A stretch of 63,454 nt of DNA from Saccharofermentans sp. (GTDB taxonomy: Bacteria; Bacillota_A; Clostridia; Saccharofermentanales; Saccharofermentanaceae). How positions within the stretch are numbered: the first letter of the stretch is position 1; each line of letters starts with the position of its first letter. Below the pieces are notes generated by a model that was given only the letters and a program-made list of their open reading frames with translations, was not told the origin of the DNA and searched no databases. This document shows, one piece after another, positions 25,686 to 34,482 of this stretch. The stretch covers positions 1 through 63,454 of the forward strand of contig JAILMZ010000135.1 in NCBI GenBank assembly GCA_024692105.1, given 5' to 3'. The translations under genes were made by a program, and so were the position numbers.

Positions 25686-27572
25686 TTATTTTTTGATACG
25701 CATGGTCCTGACGGCGTTCAGGATAGCTATGATCAGCACCCCTACGTCACCGAAAACGGCAAACCACATGTTCGCGATTCCGAGAGCTCCGAGCACAAGG
25801 ATAAGAGCCTTTACGCCCAGCGCGAAAACAACGTTCTCCTTTACTATGCGCATCGTTTTTCTCGAGATGCGAATGGCGTCCGCGATCTTCGACGGCTTAT
25901 CATCCATAAGAACGATATCCGCAGATTCTATGGCGGCATCAGAGCCCATTGCGCCCATCGCTATGCCGACGTCAGCCCTCATGAGAACGGGAGCATCGTT
26001 AATACCGTCGCCTACGAAAGCAAGCTTTCCGGCTCCATCCATGAGTCCTTCAACCTTCGAGACCTTATCCGCAGGAAGGAGTTCTGCGAACACATCCGTC
26101 AGGCCGAGCTTGCCCGCGACGCTCTCTGCGACGTTCTTCTTGTCGCCCGTCAGCATTACGAGACGCTTAACGCCGAGCTTCTTGAGGTCAGACATTGCCG
26201 CTTCGGAATCTTCCTTGATCTCATCGTTGATTATGATGTGGCCGAGATAGTCGACGCCTGTATCAGTCTGTCTTGCGATGTGGATTATGTTGCCCGTAAG
26301 GTGGCAGTCATGCCAGTCTGCCCTGCACATTTCCATCAGAGCGCCGTTGCCGACATAGTATCCGATACCGTCCACATCTGCCCTTACGCCCTTGCCTGCT
26401 ATCTCTTCGACCTTGCCTATCCTGCTCTTGTCGATATGGTCTTCATGAGCACGGACAATAGACTGTGCGACGGGATGCGAGGACATGCTCTCTGCCGCTG
26501 CCGCGATATCCAGCAGCTCGTCCTTCTCGATGAGGTTGGGATGGATGTCGTCGATCTTGAACACGCCTCTTGTAAGCGTTCCCGTCTTATCGAAAACGAC
26601 CGTATCTACCTTGGCCATCTGCTCCATGTAGTTGGCACCCTTTATGAGGATACCGTCCCTGGACGCGCCGCCGATACCGCCGAAGAACGACAGCGGAACA
26701 GATACCACAAGTGCGCAGGGGCAAGATACGACAAGGAACACGCAGGCTCTTGTAAGCCATTCCTTCCAGACGTCCCAGCTTCCGATGCCGAGGACGACCG
26801 GAGGAACCACTGCCAAAAGCACGGCTGCGACAACGACACAGGGCGTGTACCATCTTGCGAACTTGGTAATGAAATTCTCTACCCTTGCCTTCTTCGAAGA
26901 CGAGTTCTCAACAAGTTCAAGGATCTTCGAGACGGTGCTCTCGCCGAATGTACTCGTTGTCCTTACCTTGATTACGCCCGTGAGATTCAGCGTGCCCGAT
27001 ATGACTGTCTCGCTTACGGATACATCCACAGGTGCCGATTCGCCCGTCAGAGCCGCAGTGTTGACCGAGCTTGTGCCCTCGAGGACAACGCCGTCCAGAG
27101 GGATCTTCTCGCCCGGCTTAACAAGTATCGTCTCGCCCAGAGCGACCTCATCGGGCGATACCTTTTCTTCTTTTCCGTCCCTTATAACGACCGCATAGTC
27201 AGGCCTGATGTCCATCAGGCTTGCGATAGACTTGCGCGTTCTTCCGACCGCTATTCCCTGGAACAGCTCGCCCGTCTGATAGAATAGCATTACGGCTGCC
27301 GCCTCCGGGTACTCGCCCGCACCGAAAGCGCCGAGCGTCGCCACCATCATCAGGAAGCGCTCGTCGAAGACCTGACCGTGCGCGATATTCTTGAATGCCG
27401 CGAGGAGCACGTCATATCCGCAGATCAGGTATGGCACTGCAAACATGGGAAGTGAGATGAACCACGGGATCTCAATAACATGATCCGCGATCATCATCGC
27501 CGCGAAAAGGACCGCTGCTATAACGATCCTCTTCAATAGTTTTTTCTGTTTACGGGTGAGCTTTGTCTTCAT
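25686..27572 (-). CDS. cadA: P1B-type heavy-metal ATPase (Zn/Cd/Pb exporter)
   Basis: A 628-residue cation pump with VVSCPCALVVS (CPC metal site, about 286), DKTGTLTRG (phosphorylated Asp, about 327), VMLTGDKK and GDGINDAPVL (about 520). The last membrane segment has AVFGDVGV, whose Asp is typical of the Zn2+/Cd2+/Pb2+ subgroup rather than Cu+. Unlike many CadA or ZntA proteins it has no N-terminal metal-binding domain; that domain is a separate gene ending one base before this start. Together with the ArsR gene it forms a three-gene detoxification operon. Confidence 0.93.
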   Translation of the reverse strand: MKTKLTRKQKKLLKRIVIAAVLFAAMMIADHVIEIPWFISLPMFAVPYLICGYDVLLAAFKNIAHGQVFDERFLMMVATLGAFGAGEYPEAAAVMLFYQTGELFQGIAVGRTRKSIASLMDIRPDYAVVIRDGKEEKVSPDEVALGETILVKPGEKIPLDGVVLEGTSSVNTAALTGESAPVDVSVSETVISGTLNLTGVIKVRTTSTFGESTVSKILELVENSSSKKARVENFITKFARWYTPCVVVAAVLLAVVPPVVLGIGSWDVWKEWLTRACVFLVVSCPCALVVSVPLSFFGGIGGASRDGILIKGANYMEQMAKVDTVVFDKTGTLTRGVFKIDDIHPNLIEKDELLDIAAAAESMSSHPVAQSIVRAHEDHIDKSRIGKVEEIAGKGVRADVDGIGYYVGNGALMEMCRADWHDCHLTGNIIHIARQTDTGVDYLGHIIINDEIKEDSEAAMSDLKKLGVKRLVMLTGDKKNVAESVAGKLGLTDVFAELLPADKVSKVEGLMDGAGKLAFVGDGINDAPVLMRADVGIAMGAMGSDAAIESADIVLMDDKPSKIADAIRISRKTMRIVKENVVFALGVKALILVLGALGIANMWFAVFGDVGVLIIAILNAVRTMRIKK

Positions 27573-27573
27573 A

Positions 27574-27792
27574 TCAAAGTACTACAGTGCAGTCAGGTTC
27601 TACCTTTGCGATCTCTTTGACTGCAGCCTTAAGAACGCCATCAAAAACATCGTCTTCTGCTTCGAGCTTCATCTTCTGTGTCATGAAGTTGACTTCACAG
27701 TCGATTACTCCGGGGAGCTTCTTAACGGCTTCCTGCATCTTCATCGCGCAGTTTGCGCAGTCGAGGTCTTCTAACTCAAATGTCTTTTTCAT
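27574..27792 (-). CDS. Heavy-metal-associated (HMA) domain protein
   Basis: A 72-residue ferredoxin-like HMA domain with DCANCAMKM, the CxxC metal motif following the first strand. It corresponds to the N-terminal domain often fused to the P1B ATPase encoded directly downstream, here as a free metallochaperone. AAGGAG-like sequence (GTAAGGAG) precedes the ATG. One base separates its stop from the ATPase start, and eleven bases separate it from the ArsR stop. Confidence 0.92.
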   Translation of the reverse strand: MKKTFELEDLDCANCAMKMQEAVKKLPGVIDCEVNFMTQKMKLEAEDDVFDGVLKAAVKEIAKVEPDCTVVL

Positions 27793-27803
27793 AGGGGTTC
27801 TCC

Positions 27804-28133
27804 TTACTCTGTAATGTGTTCATATCCGAGCTCGATTATCGATTTGACGTGGTCATCAGCCAGGCTGTAATAGATCGTCTTACCTTCTCTTCTGCTCGCA
27901 ACAAGTTTTGCATCCTTCAGAGTCTTGAGCTGGTGAGAGATCGCAGACTGGGTCATGCCGAGAAGCTCGGAGATAGCGCAGACGCACATCTCGTCTTCAT
28001 AAAGCGCATACATTATCTTTATCCTCGTTGTATCGCCGAAGATCTTGAACAGGTCACCTAAGTCCTGAAGCAGTTCATCCTTGGGAAGGCCCTTCTTTAC
28101 GTGCTTGAGAACGTCGCTGTGGTCGTGTGCCAT
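27804..28133 (-). CDS. ArsR/SmtB-family metal-sensing repressor
   Basis: A 109-residue winged-helix repressor with IFGDTTRIKIMYAL, the EMCVCAISELL helix (the ELCVCDL metal-binding box) and QSAISHQLKTLKDAKLV (recognition helix). The His-rich start (MAHDHSD) and C-terminal DDHVKSIIELGYEHI suggest the alpha5 Zn site as well as the alpha3N Cys site. The start at 28133 is chosen because AAAGGAG lies at good spacing; an ATG twelve codons earlier falls within the operator. It is the first gene of the metal operon and presumably represses it until metal binds. Confidence 0.92.
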   Translation of the reverse strand: MAHDHSDVLKHVKKGLPKDELLQDLGDLFKIFGDTTRIKIMYALYEDEMCVCAISELLGMTQSAISHQLKTLKDAKLVASRREGKTIYYSLADDHVKSIIELGYEHITE

Positions 28134-28151
28134 TTTCGTGCTCCTTTCTTC

Positions 28152-28171
28152 ATATGAATAGTTGCTCATAT
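28152..28171. promoter_or_regulatory. SmtB/CzrA-type operator
   Basis: ATATGAATAG-TTGCTCATAT closely matches the 12-2-12 imperfect palindrome recognised by Zn-sensing ArsR proteins (TGARCA...TATTCA on the minus strand). An additional ATATG half-site extends it toward 28188, overlapping the -10 region, so binding would block the promoter. Confidence 0.75.
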
Positions 28172-28185
28172 GTTTATTTGTTCAT

Positions 28186-28214
28186 ATGTTATACCTTCCC
28201 CGCCCTTCTGTCAA
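28186..28214 (-). promoter_or_regulatory. Promoter of the metal-efflux operon
   Basis: On the minus strand a perfect TTGACA (28209-28214) is followed after 17 bases by TAACAT (28186-28191), or after 15 bases by TATAAC (28188-28193). Confidence 0.65.
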
Positions 28215-28221
28215 CAGGCAA

Positions 28222-28255
28222 ATAAAAACGCCGCCCGGGATACGGACGGCGCTGC
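28222..28255 (-). terminator. Terminator of the sodium:solute symporter gene
   Basis: On the minus strand GCGCCGTCCG and CGGGCGGCG form a stem followed by TTTTTATTTG, ending just upstream of the metal-operon promoter. Confidence 0.85.
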
Positions 28256-28278
28256 GTGTTGATACATTTCGTGAGAGC

Positions 28279-29838
28279 TTATGCCTCTCCTTCGTTCTCC
28301 TCGAGGCTGTATCTCTTCTCGATAGTTACCTTCTCGTTGTAGCATTCGAAGATCTCCTCTACCTTGTCCGCACCGAGCTTGGGTGTGATAAGGCTTACGA
28401 GCGGAACGATGACAAGACCTGCGAGCATCGTGATCGCACCCATGTTGATCGGGGATGAGACATACTGGAAGACCATGTTGGATACCGTAAGACCGACACC
28501 TGCGATGAAGCATGCCCATACGGAGAGTTTCGTTGTCTTCTTCCAATACAGACCCCAGAGGAACGGTGCGAGGAATGAACCTGCGAGAGCGCCCCATGAG
28601 TAACCCATGAGCTGAGCGATGAACGTCGGCGGGTTAAGTGAGAGTGCGACGGATACTACGATGAAGAATACGAGTAAAAGTCTCATTGTAATGAGATTTC
28701 TCTTGTCGACCTTCTTCTTGTCCTCGTTCTTCTTGTTGCCGATAAGAGCGATGAGGTCGAGCGTGACCGTCGAGCTTGATGTGAGTACGAGTGATGAGAG
28801 CGTGGACATCGAAGCTGAGAGAACGAGCACGATGACTATGCCGATAAGGACATCAGGAAGGCCTGAGAGCATCGTGGGAACGATCGCGTCGTACATAACG
28901 CCTCCGTCTTCCTTGTAGATGGCGGGGTTGCCTTCATAAAGTCTTGCGAAACCTCCGAGGAAGTAGCATCCGCCTGCTACGACAGCAGCAAATGCCGTGG
29001 AGATGACCGTACCTGCCTTGATGGACTTCTCGTCCTTGATGGCATAGAACTTACCGACCATCTGCGGAAGTCCCCATGTACCGAGAGATGTCAGGATGAC
29101 AACGCCCAGGAGGTTCAGCGGATCGGGACCGAAGAACGATACGAACGCGCCCTGCATTCCTGCGGACACCTCAAGATCGGACTCCTGCTGTGAGAGCGTC
29201 GTGAGGGCTTGCATGAAGCCGCCGTTATTGTTAAGAACGGTAACGATGACTGCGACGATACCGAAGAGCATGATGATGCCCTGCACGAAATCGTTTACCA
29301 CGGTTGCCATGTATCCGCCGAGGATGACATAGACGCATGTGAGTGCAGCCATTACGATGATGCAGATCTTATAGTCGATGTTGAATGCCATGTTGAACAG
29401 TCTGGACAGACCATTATAGACAGAAGATGTATAAGGGATAAGGAAGATGAATGAGATAAGCGCAGCTGTGACTCTGAGAGCCTGGCTGTCGAATCTCTTG
29501 CCGAAGAAGTCCGGCATCGTCTTCGAGTCGAGATGCTTTGTCATGACTCTTGTGCGGCGGCCCAGAACGATCCACGCAAGGAGCGAACCGATAACCGCGT
29601 TGCCGATACCTACCCATGTGGATGAGACACCGTACTTATAACCGAACTGTCCTGCATAACCGATGAATACGACCGCAGAGAAATACGATGTGCCGTAACC
29701 GAAAGCCGTGAGCCACGGACCTGCCTTACGGCCGCCAAGAACGAACCCCTCGACGCTGTTGGCCTTCTTACGTGTCATTACACCGATTCCGATCATGACC
29801 GCAAAGAAGATGACCAGAAAAACGATTTTCAAAACCAT
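28279..29838 (-). CDS. Sodium:solute symporter (SSS family)
   Basis: A 519-residue transporter with about 13 hydrophobic helices. The N terminus (GFVLGGRKAGPWLTAFGYGTSYFSA) and the IVLVLSASMSTLSSLVLTSSS Na+-site helix follow the PutP/PanF pattern. It probably imports a small organic acid, amino acid or sugar with Na+; sequence alone does not give the substrate. AGGGTG precedes the ATG at a somewhat long spacing. The gene is its own unit with a terminator behind it; the acyl-CoA synthetase gene upstream has its own terminator. Confidence 0.88.
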   Translation of the reverse strand: MVLKIVFLVIFFAVMIGIGVMTRKKANSVEGFVLGGRKAGPWLTAFGYGTSYFSAVVFIGYAGQFGYKYGVSSTWVGIGNAVIGSLLAWIVLGRRTRVMTKHLDSKTMPDFFGKRFDSQALRVTAALISFIFLIPYTSSVYNGLSRLFNMAFNIDYKICIIVMAALTCVYVILGGYMATVVNDFVQGIIMLFGIVAVIVTVLNNNGGFMQALTTLSQQESDLEVSAGMQGAFVSFFGPDPLNLLGVVILTSLGTWGLPQMVGKFYAIKDEKSIKAGTVISTAFAAVVAGGCYFLGGFARLYEGNPAIYKEDGGVMYDAIVPTMLSGLPDVLIGIVIVLVLSASMSTLSSLVLTSSSTVTLDLIALIGNKKNEDKKKVDKRNLITMRLLLVFFIVVSVALSLNPPTFIAQLMGYSWGALAGSFLAPFLWGLYWKKTTKLSVWACFIAGVGLTVSNMVFQYVSSPINMGAITMLAGLVIVPLVSLITPKLGADKVEEIFECYNEKVTIEKRYSLEENEGEA

Positions 29839-29867
29839 ACTTGTTTACACCCTTCGTTTTTGAATTA

Positions 29868-29905
29868 TAAAACCTGCCCCGGACGATATTCATCAGGGAC
29901 AGGTT
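29868..29905 (-). terminator. Terminator of the acyl-CoA synthetase gene
   Basis: On the minus strand AACCTGTCCC pairs with GGGGCAGGTT, followed by TTATAATT, shortly after the stop at 29916. Confidence 0.75.
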
Positions 29906-29915
29906 GAATACTTAT

Positions 29916-31553
29916 TTATGAGCGGTTCTCCTGCTCGACGAGTCTCTCGGCACCGTACTTCTTACGGAGAGCCGGCTTCTCAATCTTACCCGTAGCGTTT
30001 CTCGGAACATCCGCTAGGATGATCTTCTTCGGACGCTTGTATCTGGGAAGCTGGTTGCAGAACTTCTCGAGTTCCTCGACCGTGCAGTCGCTGCCGGGCT
30101 GTACCTCTACGATAGCGCCGGTAATCTCACCTAAGCGCTTGTCGGGAAATCCGATGACGGCAACGTCCTTTACCTTCGGATACTCCTGCAGGAAGTTCTC
30201 GATCTCGACGGGATAGATGTTCTCACCGCCAGATACGATGAGATCCTTCTTACGGTCTACGAGGAAGTAGAATCCGTCCTCGTCCTGCATAGCCATATCG
30301 CCTGTGAAGAGCCAGCCGTCTCTGATAGTCTCGGCAGTAGCCTTCGGGTTCTTGTAGTATTCGAGCATGACGCCGGGGCCTTTAACGCAGAGCTCGCCGA
30401 CTTCGCCCTTCTTTACAATCTCGCCGTTGTCATCGACGATCTTGCACTCCCAGCGGTAACCGGGAACGCCGATGGCGCCGACCTTGTGTGTGTTCTCGAG
30501 ACCTAAGTGTACGCAGCCGGGGCCGGTGGACTCGGAAAGACCGTAGTTTGTATCGTACTGATGCTTGGGAAAATATTCCTTCCAGTGACGGATCAGCGAC
30601 GGAGGTACGGGCTGTGCGCCGATGTGCATGAGTCTCCACTGATCGAGCTGGTAATCATCGAGCTTGATGTCGCCTCTGTCCAGAGCATCGAGGATATCCT
30701 GTGCCCACGGTACCAAGAGCCAAACGATGGAGCAGTGCTCCTGGGAAACTGCATTGAGGATCATCTCAGGTTTTGTGCCCTTGAGAAGGACTGCCTTGCT
30801 GCATGTCCAGAGAGATCCCATCCAGTGGAATTTCGCGCCTGTATGATACAGAGGAGGAATGCACAGGAAGCAGTCGTCCTTTGTTGTCTCGTGATGTACG
30901 GCTTCCATCTCTGCTGCCTGGTAGAGAGAAAGGTGCGGATGAAGGATCGCCTTCGGGAAGCCTGTCGTACCGGAAGAGAAATAGATGGCTGCAAGATCTT
31001 CGTTCGTAAGAGGGATCATCGGATCCTGGCTCGAATAATCCGCAACCATGTGCCAGTAGCTCTCTGCGAACTCGGGAGCCTGTCCCTCGCCTACATAGAT
31101 GAGCAGTCTGTTCTTGGCAAGATCGTCTGCGTTGATGGTAAGCCTGTCTACGAACTCCTCGCCGAAAATAAGTACTGATACATCAGCCAGGTCTGCGCAG
31201 TAAGAGATCTCGTTTGCCGTATAACGGAAGTTGAAAGGAACTGCAATGGCGCCTGTCTTGAGAATACCGAAATAGATCGGGAGCCACTCGAGGCAGTTGA
31301 ACATCAGGATGGCAACCCTGTCGCCCTTCGTGATGCCTCTGTCGAGGAGCATGTTTGCCACGCGGTTGGACTTCTCATCGAATATCTGCCAGGTGATCTG
31401 TCTGCGGTACGGCCTTGCAGAAGTCTGTTGTACAAGGTCATACTCCTTGAAGGAGATCTTCCTTGTATCTTCCATAGTGGGGTTAAGCTCGATGAGAGCT
31501 ACTTCATCGCCGTGCTCTGCGGCATTGCGTCTCAATAAATCGATTACCGGCAT
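29916..31553 (-). CDS. AMP-binding acyl-CoA synthetase
   Basis: A 545-residue ANL-superfamily enzyme that activates a carboxylic acid as acyl-AMP and then acyl-CoA. Landmarks are YFSSGTTGFPKA (P-loop), NYGLSESTG (A5), GWLFTGDMAMQDEDG (A7), VDRKKDLIVSGGENIYP (hinge) and NATGKIEKPALR (catalytic Lys). The length and motifs fit fatty or aromatic acyl-CoA ligases rather than acetyl-CoA synthetase. The start at 31553 follows GGAGG; upstream in-frame codons run into the promoter. It is divergent from the sensor-cyclase gene and lies near the ior/paaK cluster, so an organic acid from amino-acid fermentation is a possible substrate. Confidence 0.88.
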   Translation of the reverse strand: MPVIDLLRRNAAEHGDEVALIELNPTMEDTRKISFKEYDLVQQTSARPYRRQITWQIFDEKSNRVANMLLDRGITKGDRVAILMFNCLEWLPIYFGILKTGAIAVPFNFRYTANEISYCADLADVSVLIFGEEFVDRLTINADDLAKNRLLIYVGEGQAPEFAESYWHMVADYSSQDPMIPLTNEDLAAIYFSSGTTGFPKAILHPHLSLYQAAEMEAVHHETTKDDCFLCIPPLYHTGAKFHWMGSLWTCSKAVLLKGTKPEMILNAVSQEHCSIVWLLVPWAQDILDALDRGDIKLDDYQLDQWRLMHIGAQPVPPSLIRHWKEYFPKHQYDTNYGLSESTGPGCVHLGLENTHKVGAIGVPGYRWECKIVDDNGEIVKKGEVGELCVKGPGVMLEYYKNPKATAETIRDGWLFTGDMAMQDEDGFYFLVDRKKDLIVSGGENIYPVEIENFLQEYPKVKDVAVIGFPDKRLGEITGAIVEVQPGSDCTVEELEKFCNQLPRYKRPKKIILADVPRNATGKIEKPALRKKYGAERLVEQENRS

Positions 31554-31596
31554 CTCGTATCCTCCAACCCTATAATTAAAATATAGTCCGCAAAGA

Positions 31597-31625
31597 ATAA
31601 TATCATCATGCGCCCCTCTCGTCAA
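31597..31625 (-). promoter_or_regulatory. Promoter of the acyl-CoA synthetase gene
   Basis: On the minus strand TTGACG (31620-31625) and TATTAT (31597-31602) are separated by 17 bases. The leader to the ATG is about 40 bases. Confidence 0.7.
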
Positions 31626-31680
31626 AATATGATTACGCGTGTGTTATTATATATAAAGAAATCTTGTGAGGTGCATGCAG

Positions 31681-33993
31681 ATGAAGAGACGGCTTAATAT
31701 TGGTTTTCTCGTTGACGATCTTGACAACTATTTCTCAAATCAGGCCTGTAAAGGCGCGGAACTCGCCGCCAAGATCCTGGATGCCAACCTCTTCATCTTC
31801 CCCGGTCACTACATCGGCAAGCCTGACAGCAAGTATGCCGACAAGAAGTTCGAATACCAGTATAATTCAGTCTTCAGCCTCCCCTCGGAGCGCAATGTGG
31901 ACATCATCTATATCCTTCAGGGCACGATCTGCTCAAGAGCTGATATCGAGACTCAGAAGGCATTCCTCAAATCTCTTCCCGATGTTCCCAAAGTATGCCT
32001 CTTCTCGAGTGTCGAGGGTTATCACTCCGTTACTTTCGACAACGAGTCAGGCTTCAGCCAGGCTATCAGACATCTTATAGATAAGCACGGCGCGAGAAAG
32101 ATAGGTTTTGTCTCAGGTCCAGTTACCAACAGGGATGCAAGAGAAAGACTCGATGTCTATAAGAAAGTCCTTGCTGAATACGACATCCCCGTTGATGAGG
32201 ATCTTATCGTATATGGCGACTTCACGGTAAACAGCACCGAAGTGGTCAAGGAGCTCCTGGACAGGAACGAGAAGCCGGATGCGATCGTTTTCGCGAACGA
32301 CAACATGGCTATCGGCGGCTACGAAGCAATCTACGAGAGAGGTCTTCTGCCCGGTAAGGATATATTCATCGCAGGCTTTGACGATGACGTGTTCTCCGTC
32401 TCGCTCAAACCGCCGCTTACAACAGTCGAGGCAAGTTCAGAGGCTCTCACCTACAAGGCCGTGCTCAACGCTGAGAACTACATTAACGGACAGGCGCTGT
32501 CTGATATGACTGTTGACACACACCTCATCCTGAGAAGTTCATGCGGATGCGACGGACTCGACGTCGAAGAGATGGGCAAACGCCTTCAGATCTCCTGCGC
32601 CGAGAGCGGAGACACCACTTTCGTAAGTTCGATCCTTGAATATCTCTTCGGCCTGTATTCGGACAACGAGCATCTGAGCGAGATCAAGGATGCCGTTGAA
32701 GAGTTCTGCGATGCTTATATCACTTTCGTTAATTCAGACAACATCCAGGCTGAGGTCGAGAATATCGACAAGGCTTTCGCGCATATCCTCCAGACAGACC
32801 TGCTCGTGTATACGACACCCGAGAAGGTCTTCAATGTCCTGCAGACTATGCAGTTTGAGGCTGCGGTATTGATCGACAATGATCTGGACGGCACGATAAT
32901 GAACGAGGTGTTCTCTGACTTCTACCGTCTCATTGCTTATTCCGGCCTTTCCAGGACCAGCGACAAGAGCAACGAGAGAGCCCGTCTGTCACGAATGGTA
33001 AACCAGCAGACAGGCGACATCTTCCTGATGAGTTCTGACGATGATATTCCTTACGAGCAGCTTCTTGGAGGTCTCTACTCTGTAGGCTTCAAGAAGTCTA
33101 TACTGTATCTGTTCCAGAGGAGCATCCACAATAAGGGCGGCAAGGAATTGAAGTGCCCCAAATCCATTCTCCTCAAAGCAATGTCAGATTCAAACGGCAT
33201 CCGTGCCATGAGCGACGAGCAACAGCTCTGGAGAACGGAGCAGGTATTCACGAATGATTTCACCGAGACTGATTACAGAAGGACAATGGTAGTCTTCCCT
33301 CTCTTCGTCGGCGCGGACCTTTACGGAATGCTCGTCAACGAACTTGATGCGAACTATCTGTCAGATGTCTCGACGGTCGCTTTCCAGCTTTCTGTCACGA
33401 TCAAGTCACTCATCATGATCGAGAAACAGAACAATGACAAGCAGAACCTGCAGAACTCCCTCGAGAGATTCATCAGGGACAACAACAAGCTCGACGAGAT
33501 CGCCAACAGGGACGAACTCACAGGGCTTTATAACCGCAGAGGTTTCCTGGCACAGGTTGAGAAGCTCCTGACAGATCCCGCGAATAAGGACAAGGTCGCA
33601 GTCGTCTGCTATGCCGACATGGACAATCTCAAGATGATCAACGACAAGTATGGTCACGACGACGGAGATTTCGCGCTCAGGACCATCGCAGCCATCCTCA
33701 AGGAAAGTTTCCGCGGTGCGGATATAGTCGGACGTTTTGGCGGTGACGAATTCGTTGTCATGGCGCTCGTAGGATCCGACTGTGATATAGACGACATCAA
33801 GGCAAGGATCGAGCATGTCTCCAAGAAACATAACGATACTTCAGGCAAGCCTTATCCCATCGAGATGAGTACCGGCATTCACAAGTTCAACTGCAGTCCG
33901 GAGAAAGATATAATCGCGGAACTCGAGATCGCAGATGGTCTGCTCTACCAGGAAAAGCAGGCGAAGAAAGCCAAGTTCGGCTCATACAGGTAA
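31681..33993 (+). CDS. LacI-type ligand-binding sensor fused to GGDEF diguanylate cyclase
   Basis: A 770-residue protein. Residues about 1-290 are a periplasmic-binding-protein fold of the LacI/GalR kind (IGFVSGPVTNRDARER, AIVFANDNMAIGGYEA, IFIAGFDDDVFSVSLKPPLTTV) but without a DNA-binding helix-turn-helix. A middle region (about 300-610, possibly GAF-like at its end) leads to a GGDEF domain. That domain has DELTGLYNRRGF, ADMDNLKMINDKYGHDDGD, an intact GGDEF (about 687) and the RxxD inhibitory site (RGAD) five residues before it. No signal peptide or membrane helix is visible, so it should sense a cytosolic sugar-like ligand and make c-di-GMP. The start at 31681 fits GAGG nine bases upstream. 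Confidence 0.9.
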   Translation: MKRRLNIGFLVDDLDNYFSNQACKGAELAAKILDANLFIFPGHYIGKPDSKYADKKFEYQYNSVFSLPSERNVDIIYILQGTICSRADIETQKAFLKSLPDVPKVCLFSSVEGYHSVTFDNESGFSQAIRHLIDKHGARKIGFVSGPVTNRDARERLDVYKKVLAEYDIPVDEDLIVYGDFTVNSTEVVKELLDRNEKPDAIVFANDNMAIGGYEAIYERGLLPGKDIFIAGFDDDVFSVSLKPPLTTVEASSEALTYKAVLNAENYINGQALSDMTVDTHLILRSSCGCDGLDVEEMGKRLQISCAESGDTTFVSSILEYLFGLYSDNEHLSEIKDAVEEFCDAYITFVNSDNIQAEVENIDKAFAHILQTDLLVYTTPEKVFNVLQTMQFEAAVLIDNDLDGTIMNEVFSDFYRLIAYSGLSRTSDKSNERARLSRMVNQQTGDIFLMSSDDDIPYEQLLGGLYSVGFKKSILYLFQRSIHNKGGKELKCPKSILLKAMSDSNGIRAMSDEQQLWRTEQVFTNDFTETDYRRTMVVFPLFVGADLYGMLVNELDANYLSDVSTVAFQLSVTIKSLIMIEKQNNDKQNLQNSLERFIRDNNKLDEIANRDELTGLYNRRGFLAQVEKLLTDPANKDKVAVVCYADMDNLKMINDKYGHDDGDFALRTIAAILKESFRGADIVGRFGGDEFVVMALVGSDCDIDDIKARIEHVSKKHNDTSGKPYPIEMSTGIHKFNCSPEKDIIAELEIADGLLYQEKQAKKAKFGSYR

Positions 33994-33995
33994 AA

Positions 33996-34026
33996 CAAAA
34001 GAGGCTGCTTCGTAGCAGCCTCTTAT
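33996..34026. terminator. Bidirectional terminator between the cyclase and ACT genes
   Basis: AAGAGGCTGC-TTCGTA-GCAGCCTCTT followed by ATTTTA on the plus strand and TTTTGTTTT on the minus strand, between convergent genes. Confidence 0.85.
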
Positions 34027-34046
34027 TTTAGGTTTGTTATCCGGGA

Positions 34047-34469
34047 TTACTTTAATTCCTCAGGTGAGATCATCTTAACGCCTGCTGCGTTCAGTAGTTC
34101 AACTACCTTGTCATTGTTGTCTGTCTTGATGGCAATGGGGGTGCCCTCACCGTCAATGGACAGACCATAGATATAGCTGATGTTGATGCCTGCCTCGTGG
34201 ATCATGGCGCATACCTTGGCAAAGCTTCCCACTGCATCAGGAACAACGACAGCGATGACGTTGTCGATGCGTGCAGTAAAGCCTGCCTCCTTGAGGATTG
34301 ATTTCGCCTTGTCTGCATCGTCTGCAAGAAGACGGAGCACGCCGAATTCCGAAGTATCAGCAAGGCTTGCGGACAGAAGGTTGATATTGCCGTCTGCAAG
34401 TGTCTTTAAGACCTTGTCGAGTCTGCCTTCCTTGTTCTCGAGGAAAATAGATAACTGCTTGATTAACAT
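34047..34469 (-). CDS. Tandem ACT-domain protein
   Basis: A 140-residue protein made of two ACT domains (about 1-70 and 70-140): QLSIFLENKEGRLDKVLKTL begins the first and VVVPDAVGSFAKVCAMIHEAG the second. Such small proteins commonly lie beside paaK and iorAB in anaerobes and are thought to sense an amino acid or aryl metabolite. AAGGAGG precedes the ATG. It is 13 bases downstream of the paaK-like gene and is the last gene of the cluster. Confidence 0.87.
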   Translation of the reverse strand: MLIKQLSIFLENKEGRLDKVLKTLADGNINLLSASLADTSEFGVLRLLADDADKAKSILKEAGFTARIDNVIAVVVPDAVGSFAKVCAMIHEAGINISYIYGLSIDGEGTPIAIKTDNNDKVVELLNAAGVKMISPEELK

Positions 34470-34482
34470 GGTAGTTGCCTCC

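Noticed and set aside
26238..27287. 349-codon open frame on the plus strand
   Set aside because: It is antisense to the P-type ATPase, which shows all the expected motifs on the minus strand.
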